A stretch of 64,000 nucleotides of DNA from Dryocosmus kuriphilus. Lineage: Eukaryota; Arthropoda; Insecta; Hymenoptera; Cynipidae. The DNA is taken from the NCBI GenBank assembly GCA_038277395.1, contig CM076191.1, positions 90,764,822 to 90,828,821 on the forward strand, read 5' to 3'. Positions 55,826 to 64,000 of the stretch are shown piece after piece. Numbering within the stretch: position 1 is the first letter of the stretch; the number at the start of each line of letters is the position of its first letter. The position numbers and the translations under genes were made by a program. The notes under the pieces were generated by a model. It saw nothing but the letters and a program-made list of their open reading frames with translations, was not told the DNA's origin and ran no database searches.

Positions 55826-56778
55826 AATAGCATTTTGGCAGCCGTGGCTGGTGCGACGAGCGTCGAGGTCTGTCAATTTCTGTCCTTGCTCCACTTGTTG
55901 CATACAATTATTTTTGTACTTTTAATGTTTTTCACATGAAACACGGTTGTTTTGTGCAAAATGGGAAATGCGCTGAAAAGAAAAAAGTGCTGCCTTGCCG
56001 CGAATTCAGTTGCAGTGTCTCTCCAGTCCCTAACATAATCATCCCGGTAAGAAGCTTCCAATTAAACTGAATTAGAATGTGGACGAAAAATTTCAAAAAC
56101 GGAATTAGTTAGGAATTCAAAACGTTTTAAATTCATCGATATTTGTATTGATCGAGATTAGATTGGATGCATTTTTAGTTAAACGAATTGTTCCAGATTA
56201 AAATGTTGACAATTAATCCTTCATGGAGAGAATTAAATTGAGTACAACTTTTGAGGTTGGCTCATGACATTAAATAGGATTAGATTGATTTCAGTTTCTT
56301 ACGTTCTCAAAGAATTAAAATGTGTTCAAACTTTCGCACACATTAAACAGAACTAAAGTGAGGTGCAATCCTTTTCCACTAATAGGAATTAAAACGCATA
56401 TTTCAAAAACGGAATTGATTAGGTATTCAAAAAGTTTGAAATTCGACAATATTTGTTCGCACATTAATCAAATTCAATTCACACCTTCTTACCGGGATTT
56501 ACAGGTTGTAAGTAATACCAAAGTAATACTCTGGTATTGCTTTCTCTACTTCCTCTCATTTCAAGACTTCCATTACCGTATTTTAGCACAGATATTTTTA
56601 CTTTTTCCGGAAAACTGTCTAGCAACCCCCGCTCATACAACCGTGAAACCCTTCCGGGCTGAGGAAATTTTTTGCAAAGTGTATTTTTAAAATATTTATT
56701 TTGGAAGTTTGCAAACAGATGGAATTTGAGCGGCATGACATTTCTAACCTATTTCTCGACACCTCGGCCAACAGCCTT
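55826..56778. repeat. Dispersed repeat R, copy 2 (interrupted)
   Basis: Inverted relative of 35003-35532. A 454-bp MITE splits it at 56043-56496; the uninterrupted paralogue gives the empty site. Confidence 0.8.
56043..56496. mobile_element. CCCGGTAAGAAG MITE with AT duplication
   Basis: The ends CCCGGTAAGAAG and CTTCTTACCGGG are perfect 12-bp inverted repeats. AT flanks both sides (56041-56042, 56497-56498), while the paralogous empty site near 35310 has a single AT. The body is non-coding, with repeated AAACGGAATT(A/G)(G/A)TTAG-type motifs near both ends. Confidence 0.88.
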
Positions 56779-57532
56779 AATTAAAAAATTTTTATGTGTA
56801 TTACATCTTTGGTGTTTAAACAATAAAAAGTCTCCATTCATGTTTAGTTGCGAGAGACGAGCCTCGAGACGGTGCGAAAGAGGAAATATCTTCTTCAAAA
56901 CAGAAAATCACGACATGTGCGGTTTCAAGAACACTAGAATTCAGGACGTTCAACGCCCTATGCAGTGCCGTGTATCCGATTGAGGTAAAATCTCAAGGCA
57001 CATAGCGCCTCGCACCACTCGCTTGTCTCTTCTTTCCTACCATGGAGACATATCCAAGCCGTTGAAAATGTCGGAGGTTTTCGGAATAATTCGTGCAGTT
57101 CGCGATGTAGAATGAATTGGACAAGCTAGGCCTGCTAGCGCCTGTGTGGCCGCGCTGCGCATTAAAAATAGAAGTTCGTCTCTTCGGTGACAGAGTGAGG
57201 TTAGGCTTAGGAGCCTTTTACATTTAAAGCATGATTTAAACATAAAAATGATAATTTTAAAAGGAAATAGCTAAATTTTGACATTGCAAAAACTGGAATT
57301 TATCTATAAAAATTACCAAAGTTTGACTGTAAATGCGATCAATGTAAAATGAGTCTGCTCCAAAAAGTCTTTTTTATTTGTAATTTTAAATCTCATGTTC
57401 ATATTTCATTTTTTTTAAGTTCTATACGTAACGTATGTTCATTTAATAGACATAACACAATGAATTAGCGTAGAGATTTCAGTGGATTATAAAAATTATT
57501 TTTAAATTAATTTGTATCCTTTCAATTTATAG
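56779..57532. other. Possible 5' region of the 57.5-kb gene
   Basis: 56840-57200 is less AT-rich and CpG-bearing. A donor-like ATTGAG|GTAAAA near 56983 could end an untranslated exon joined to the acceptor at 57531. No start codon or conserved frame is evident. The rest is AT-rich. Confidence 0.25.
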
Positions 57533-57534
57533 AT

Positions 57535-57852
57535 ATGAATGCGACATTAGGAAAACGTAAGAGGAGCAGTAATTGCAGAATGCATCATCTATTTAAAAAA
57601 TGTGAAGAATCAGGTCAGGAAATAGAGTTACCTTCACCACAGTGGTGTTTCGTAAAAGGTAATAATAAATTTTTTGGATTTCAAAAAGTGGAAACTTCTT
57701 ACAGTATTACGAAAAGAATTGCTGTATTTAGCAATATGTATTTAAAAGTATTTGTTGATGACAAAATTGTTCCATCGTATCAGGGGAAGAGAATAAAAAA
57801 TATACAAGAATTAATTGAAATTTTAAAAGCTGTAGATGAAATGGTTATTTAA
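57535..57852 (+). CDS. Unknown 105-codon protein, spliced exon
   Basis: The exon follows an acceptor (TTCAATTTATAG). ATG opens MNATLGKRKRSSNCRMHHLF, a basic, nuclear-signal-like start. The rest has a compact alpha/beta look (WCFVKGNNKFFGFQKVE, YLKVFVDDKIVPSYQGK, IQELIEILKAVDEMVI). The frame is intact. I recognise no family. The second half of the frame and the following 200 bp are duplicated inside an intron of the P-type gene at 59.9-60.3 kb, where a few substitutions are seen. It could be a host gene, or an extra gene carried by the adjacent transposon. Confidence 0.5.
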   Translation: MNATLGKRKRSSNCRMHHLFKKCEESGQEIELPSPQWCFVKGNNKFFGFQKVETSYSITKRIAVFSNMYLKVFVDDKIVPSYQGKRIKNIQELIEILKAVDEMVI

Positions 57853-58053
57853 AAAATGAATTATTTACAATGCATTTGATAGTTACTGTTGTGAATCTGG
57901 ATTGGAGTTTTGATAAAATGTAATATTTCATTGGAAAAGATTCAGAACTATTTTTGAAATTGTACCCACAATTTAAATTGTAAATTTATATGATAATGAG
58001 TGCCAGAAACATTTTTCTAGCCATATAATTACAATTTATTGTAATAAATATAC
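57679..58053 (+). repeat. Duplicated segment, copy 1
   Basis: It starts TTCAAAAAGTGGAAACTTCT and runs past the stop of the 57535 ORF to ATTGTAATAA(A/T)TATACTAT. The copy at 59939-60315 differs at only a few positions. Confidence 0.9.
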
Positions 58054-58800
58054 TATAATTCTATATTTTTTAATATTCATATACTGAAATATATACTTTT
58101 TTACTTCTAATTCATGTGCCTCCTTTACAGGCTTAATACGCATTATAACATTCAATATACAATTAATTATGTACATTATGAAAAATAAATATAAGAATAT
58201 AATTAAACAGTACAATAAGCAAATAGATGTGTATATAGAATTAAATTTGTAAATACATATAATTGTAATATATGGGAATCCTAATTGATGTTACTTAGAT
58301 AATAAATAATCGAAACACAAAAAATATGTTTTATATCAAATGAATGATGTATTTAAACGTACAAAAGTGTTGTCAATTAATAATTAATAAATAATTATTC
58401 GATCGTTTTACACAATGCACACTTTCATTTATTCCAAAAACCAAATAATGCTGAAAAATTCGGTTATATATAGGCTTTTCATAAGTATTTAAAGGAAAAA
58501 TAGGCAGCTTTAGAAATATCTTGGCTTATAATAAATGTTTTTAAGGAACTTGCATAAAATATTCAACAATTAAAAAAAAACATTTAACATAAGATGAACC
58601 CGATCGTTCAAATTTCACTTTAAATATATGTAGACATTTTTTATCGTAAATAAAAGTTCGAGAAACTCGCTCGATTTTACACAACAACACTTACATCGCT
58701 AAATTCACTTATTAGGATAACAAGAAAATAACGCCTCTACTTTGTACTAAGTCAGATTAGAGCCAAATTTTTAATCTGCCCCAAACTAGGAAGTTGGAAA
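58054..58800. other. AT-rich intergenic, nothing recognised
   Basis: 3' flank of both neighbouring genes; AT-rich; no further feature seen. Confidence 0.4.
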
Positions 58801-58804
58801 TATT

Positions 58805-59120
58805 TTAAGATGTAGGGACGTTAGTTTTGTCCGTCAAAGCAGAACTTTTCCTCTTATTATAAGTTCTTTTCGGCTTGAAAGAATTTTCTTTGTCGACAGT
58901 TTCTTTAATTTTTGGTGGATTTGTCTTCTTGGACCGTGAAGGAGTCGTTCTGGATTTTTTCTTAGGCTCACTGTTATTGTTTACTTGCTTTATTTTCCTT
59001 TTTGTGGCAGTTTTGATAGCAATCTCTGGCCCTTTAGCCTGTGAGTAGCAAGCTTTGATTCTATTATCGTCTGGGGCATAAGATAATTTAGCTCTTTTTC
59101 TCTGCTCCTTCGTTTTTTTT
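58805..59120 (-). other. Alternative-frame C-terminal tail of the P-type gene
   Basis: One frame away from the annotated end, and entered by a single-base length change in an A8 run (59113-59120), about 100 codons stay open to a stop at 58805. The tail is Lys/Arg/Ser/Thr-rich (for example RTTPSRSKKTNPPK). Such basic tails suit a DNA-binding protein. The annotated frame ends after about 40 codons past the run. Confidence 0.4.
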
Positions 59121-62100
59121 CCTTTGCTAAACTATCATTTTTGTTACACTGCTTCGAGATGAACATCATTCTCGTTGTAAGAAAAAATCTTACAATGCTG
59201 TGAGTCATCTGACGCGCATGCTTCTCACAGCCAATCATCGGGAGAGGTGATAGTGCTTCAATGTCCTCTGTCACACGGAATATCGTATCCGCATTTAAAA
59301 TTTCAGTTTGAATAGCCCTCAGTGTTCCGCGTTCCAGCAGAGAAATTAATTCAAACAAAACGATAGATGGGTGGATCAAATATCCTTTCGTCCTAGCATA
59401 AATCAACTTATGTCTTTCTAGAACTTCTTCTTCTGCACTTAAAATTAATGCCGCTGAGCAGTCTTGACAAATTGCAACTTTACCTTTTTCGTTTTTGAAA
59501 TTAGCGAATCTAGCTACTCTTCTAGCCACGAAACCAGCTATATACGTAAGAACATAATCTGAAGTCCCGTATTGAAGATAATTATGCTCATCCATGAGCA
59601 AAATTGCAGCATCGTACAAAACTTCTGTACTTCTGCCTTTGTCCAGAATCGAGTCTATTTTGTCGTTCCATTGATCTCTTCTTTCGTCAGCATCCGTGAT
59701 GTCCTTAATGCTTAGCAGAACGTCAATTATTTCTCCTCCAGAAATATTGCATCCTTTTGGAGGTTTCACTAAGGAATACGTGGAGACCAATTTATACATT
59801 TGTATAAATAGCGCCGAATCCGGATGATCATTAGAACCACAGCATTCACGCATCAGTCCGAAGAAACGCTGAAATAAAATAATGTAATTATTATATGAAA
59901 TTTAATATAATTTAAGTTTAATTTAATTCATATAATTAATTCAAAAAGTGGAAACTTCTTACAGTATTAGGAAAAGAATTGCTGTATTTAGCAATATGTA
60001 TTTAAAAGTATTTGTTGATGACAAAATTGTTCCATCGTATCAGGGGAAGAGAATAAAAAATATACAAGAATTAATTGAAATTGTAAAAGCTGTAGATGAA
60101 ATGGTTATTTAAAAAATGAATTATTTACAATGCATTTGATAGTTACTGTTGTGAATCTGGATTGGAGTTTTGATAAAATGTAATATTTCATTGGAAAAGA
60201 TTCAGAACTATTTTTGAAATTGTACCCACAATTTAAATTGTAAATTTATATGATAATGAGTGCCAGAAACATTTTTCTAGCCATATAATTACAATTTATT
60301 GTAATAATTATACTATTAATTATACTATTAATTAATTAATTAAGTAATTATATGAAATTTATAATACAAGCAATATATAAAGTGAAAAGATTGAAATCAA
60401 TTTTTATGCTTACCTCTAAATTATCTTGATTCAGTCTGGCTGTCATCAGAGATTGAAAGCTACATTTTGTGGTTAGAAATGTGGAAATTTCCATCGTAGC
60501 TTTTAGGGAAACTTTTAAACCGTAGGCATTCGGTAAAGCAATGAATTCAAATCCTCTCTTCGTTGTTTCTTCTTCCCATGTCTGGAGGTAGCACAAGAAA
60601 CTCTCAATTGCCTTTCAGGAAAAATAGGAAAAATATGAATAAATGGCAGGTGAATATTAAGAAAAAATTATAGAATGTATTGGACAACAAATGAATTAGT
60701 GAAATATTTACCGTCCACATTTCATTCCCAGGTTTCAGAGAATTCAATGGAGTTCTGCAATTCATGGCAGAAATTAGTCTCCAAATTCTACGACAAAACT
60801 TAATGGTGCCTTCGCAGTCCGCCAGATCTGGATGTTCTTTTCTTAATAACTCCATTTCTTCAGCTACATGAAAAAACTATTTAAAAAATAAATGTAAGTT
60901 TTTTCCAGTTTAGAATACAAAAATGCATAATTATATTTATCAGAAATAATACGCAATGTTAATTAATTATTTTTTTTCATTCGCATACCTGAATAGCAAG
61001 GGCAACATTCATCTTCTTATAGAATTCCGGTTTTATATGGCTCTCTGTGAATTTATAATTAACTTTTAAATTATACAGTGCCGGATTTTCTATTTCCAGA
61101 AGTGCGTACCAGTGCTTCAGCGACACGAACCCATCTGGTGTCTGCATAAAATAATAGTACAATTTTTTTAAAAATGTTATGATGTGAAGTAGCAAATGTA
61201 TATGTTCCACGTTTTATCTACTTACCCAAATCATATCGTACTTTCCGTGTTTGGAGAAAAAGTTGCGGAGGCATTTAATCAAATGTGGGAAGTCGGAGAA
61301 AAACCATAACCTGCGATCAGGATCCACGATATGTTCCACACTTACATTTTCTAACGACACTCCAAACAAATCCCACATAGTCCTATTCCAAGAAGCACCA
61401 TCCGTTACAACTCCATCAACACGTAGGCCTCCTCTCTCTGCTAGAATGATGGATTCTATGACAATTTGATGCAGCACTGTCCCACAAGCGCTTCCTTTAC
61501 TGAGGAAACATCCCAGCGTTTGCACCCAGCCACCTTTAAAAGGTTGGAACATTATGACGAGAGCATGATCTCCTTTTAAATTGACTTGATGTTTTGGAGT
61601 GTACTTCCCCAAATTTGTGAACCCTTCAAAACGTAAATTTTCCCGATTGAAGGCCAATGTTTTAGTTAACTGCATCTCGTCAATAAGAATCATGCCTGGA
61701 ACAAACAAAATATAAATTATTCGTCCTTTGTTGAGTACCAGTGTTCTAAATTTTATATCTTTAATTAAATTTTTCAATTATAAATTTTACATACCTCGCA
61801 AATCACTCGCATCATCAAATGTTGCCAATTTCTTCTTAAGGCCTCTAAAAATGGTTTTCTGGAAACCATATGAGCCACTTACAGATTTAATGTATCTGTT
61901 AAGAGTCTTTTTAGTTGGCAAAATTAATATTTTCCTCCTTCGCAAGTGGTCATACGTTTTCGAGCTTTTGATCCTTAAGAGAATGCACTCGTAAATCCAT
62001 TGGCTCGAGTAACGCATAGCTTTCATATTCTTAACTTTGGAAGCAGAAAAGCACGCTGCAATAGACAACTGTTGTGTTTCCGGTAGTTTAGAGCATACAT

Positions 62101-63496
62101 TTTGAAGTGCTGTTTGGTCCGATTGTGCACACCGATCCTGAAGACGCCTAATTTGAGTCTTAAATTTCGTAACCTAAATGAAATATAAAAATTTATAACA
62201 TATACACACATATATATTATTATTATTATTATTGGACAAAAAATTATGGAGAAAGATACCTGAACTTTAAGTCTTCTTGACTTTCTTCTTAGTAAGGAAC
62301 ACATTAATTGTACACTATTCACTTTTTTCCTCAGGCTCTTCACTTTCTCTGCAGATTCTATTTTTCGCAAAGCTGACTTCCGCAACTTGCAACAGTGCCC
62401 ACACCTCCAACTTTGAGGACCTGATCGTATTTTATCCTTCCAAGCATATCCTGGACATTTGAGCGCACTGCAATGATAACTAAGAGTGCATTAAGAAAGA
62501 CTAATTTATTATAATTACTATACAACAGATACATTTAATTTATTTTCCACTGAACAGTGACTATAGTTATTAATACCTCATAGTGTTTGTAGCTTTCCTA
62601 CAAGGAACGATGCTTTGGTCTACTGCAGAGACAATTTTCTTAAGATCGTCTATTGTTTCAGCTTTTCTAAGTGCAGGTACACTGATACGCTTTCCATCTG
62701 CGAGAATCTAAAAGAATTTTTCTTTTAATGACTGTATGCTACAAAGAAACTGAAACTTGAAAAATATAATTTTCAAAATTAAAAATTTACGATTTTTTCA
62801 AAATAATGAGTAGAAACGATCGATAGTACAAAAAAATATATTACTTACAGCAATTGACATATCTGGATGAAGAAATATTTGTTTCCTCAGTTTTGTAGCA
62901 TCGCTTGACCAAAGAGACCACACAATACATTGAAAAGTTGGAGTATTAACAATATTCGACATCCAGACTCCTGAGCGAGGCAGAGGTACACAATTGAGAT
63001 CGCGCTTTACTTCTTCACAAATCTTTACAAATTTTGCTCTCTCCTCTGCATTACATTTTGCAGATTTTTCTTTAGAAGAAACTTTTAAAATATTTTCAGC
63101 TTCAAAACTTGCACATTTTTTCAGAAAATAATTCGCATCACCTTTTACTTCCGGGGAAGATTCGCTCAAATCATTCTCACAAATTTTATCACTTAATTCT
63201 TGTTGTGGATTTTCTCCGTTTTCAGGTACCTTCATTTCTCCTAAGGGTTGCGCGTACTCCAGTTTCTTCTTTATTGGAAACACGGACGGTACTGCACTTG
63301 CCTTCAACTTGGGATTTCCTCTTTCGAAGAAGACAATTTTTCCATCAGGCATCTTGTACTCCGGAGACGTCCACAAAATATCTTCATGATTAAAGTGCAG
63401 GTGACATAAGCGATCTCCACTTTTCAGTACTTTCTGCTTTGGTTCGCATCCGGATGCAGATATTGCATTCTGCCAATTTTGCAGCTTTTCTTCCTG
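58990..63496 (-). CDS. THAP/P-type transposase gene, eight visible exons in frame
   Basis: Minus-strand exons (high to low): 63496-62849, 62706-62577, 62467-62260, 62173-61795, 61695-61226, 61141-60989, 60876-60712, 60611-60414, 59868-58990 (nine segments; the first may be exon 2). All junctions are GT-AG and keep frame. The first holds the second half of a THAP finger (RLCHLHF, then AVPSVFP). Next come a Cys cluster (CGHCCKLRK) with a coiled coil, a helix-turn-helix region, and the RNase-H-like core with LIDEMQL (first Asp), GVVTDGASWNRTMW (second Asp) and DRRLWFFSDFPHLIKCLRN. The last exons carry LNQDNLERFFGLMR and a CQDC motif. P-type enzymes cut and rejoin transposon ends using GTP. The first THAP exon is not found and may lie beyond 64000. 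No catalytic residue is visibly lost. Confidence 0.85.
59939..60315 (+). repeat. Duplicated segment, copy 2, in intron of P-type gene
   Basis: Same orientation as copy 1. It lies wholly within the intron between exons 59868 and 60414 of the minus-strand transposase gene. High identity implies recent duplication. Confidence 0.9.
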
Positions 63497-64000
63497 TCAA
63501 AAAAATAATTTAAAACTAAGTTTTACTTATTAAAAAAGTATTATAATGCATCGGAAATTCTAGTTTACAATATACCAAAATTAATCAATGTATTTCAATT
63601 TCTAAAGCTCACAGTAAAAATAAAAATACAATTAGGTGCAACTGTAGATCAGCCGCGTCACTCTTATTTTTGCCAAATAATACATATTTAAAAAAAAGCT
63701 ATCGGAATCATTCAATGATTGATCACAGAAATAACTTAGGTCAGTCACAACCAGACACAACCCCCTTTCCCATGTGGCGGATAAAGTGACAGGTGTGCGT
63801 TATGGTTAAGTTTTCGTATTCAGAAAGAGATTGCTTATTATGTAGTCGTTCAAAACCAACATAATATGTGAACATTTACGAGGAAAACATTACGTTTCAA
63901 TAATATACATTGTCTTAGGTGTATGAAGATCATAAAGATAAAAAAGGTTAGTTAAATATAGACTTTTTACAATACCGAGAAACCCATATTTAAGACGTTA
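63497..64000. other. Upstream of the P-type gene; first exon not found
   Basis: The acceptor of the first visible exon lies at 63497-63503. Upstream to the window edge no minus-strand exon with the THAP C-x2/4-C start is evident. A short plus-strand frame at 63802 (MVKFSYSERDCLLC) ends after 20 codons. AT-rich otherwise. Confidence 0.35.

Noticed and set aside
63802..63864. Plus-strand start MVKFSYSERDCLLC as a zinc-finger-associated-domain exon
   Set aside because: The frame stops after 20 codons with no donor site in frame; too little to support a gene.

Overview
The window reads as AT-rich, TE-saturated animal DNA, almost certainly arthropod and probably insect. I infer this from spliceosomal introns, THAP/P-type, hAT, Mutator-like, Penelope and Polinton elements side by side, and a diverged copy of alpha-spectrin. 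A hymenopteran is plausible but is only a guess. No complete, confidently recognised host gene is present. Most coding signal is transposable-element (TE) sequence in different states of decay, with several elements nested in others.

Layout. 0-8.6 kb: a Mutator-like transposase relic (-), an isolated THAP first exon (+), a GC-rich island, low-complexity A/T DNA, an unprocessed alpha-spectrin fragment that keeps an intron, and a small mariner-type MITE with a G19 tract. 8.7-13.7 kb: a broken P-type transposase split by a 2.4-kb foldback element with a clean 3-bp duplication. 14.6-19.1 kb: a dead, purine-rich LINE. 21.0-26.1 kb: a hAT (ZMYM1/DUF4371-type) transposase relic (-) bracketed by two direct copies of a 1.2-kb element with 5'-CCCTGCT termini. 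26.4-30.7 kb: a DDE-like transposase relic between long inverted arms. 31.0-35.5 kb: small foldbacks, another CCCTG element, a tRNA-like cloverleaf, and candidate host exons. 36.0-38.3 kb: a Penelope-like element (reverse transcriptase plus GIY-YIG) joined to an inverted copy of its own 3' end, with a hammerhead-like motif.

40,450-53,733 is a Polinton/Maverick with 5'-AG termini and a perfect 6-bp target duplication, TAGGTA. It keeps an integrase, a C2H2 protein and a compact minus-strand gene cluster, but I see no polymerase, capsid, protease or ATPase. Its integrase is split by a 2.7-kb element with CCCGTGT termini and a TG duplication. 55.8-56.8 kb holds a repeat copy split by a CCCGGTAAGAAG MITE; its empty-site paralogue lies at 35.3 kb. 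57.5-63.5 kb holds a small unknown ORF and a multi-exon THAP/P-type transposase gene (-). That gene's eight visible exons splice in frame, making it the most intact gene here. Part of the small ORF is duplicated inside one of its introns.

The strongest possibly new signal is a set of non-autonomous elements with 5'-CCC(T/G)G termini and 2-bp duplications of varied sequence (AT, TT, TG, AT), several with repeats and tRNA-like sequences inside. The other leads are the intact P-type gene and the polymerase-less Polinton.
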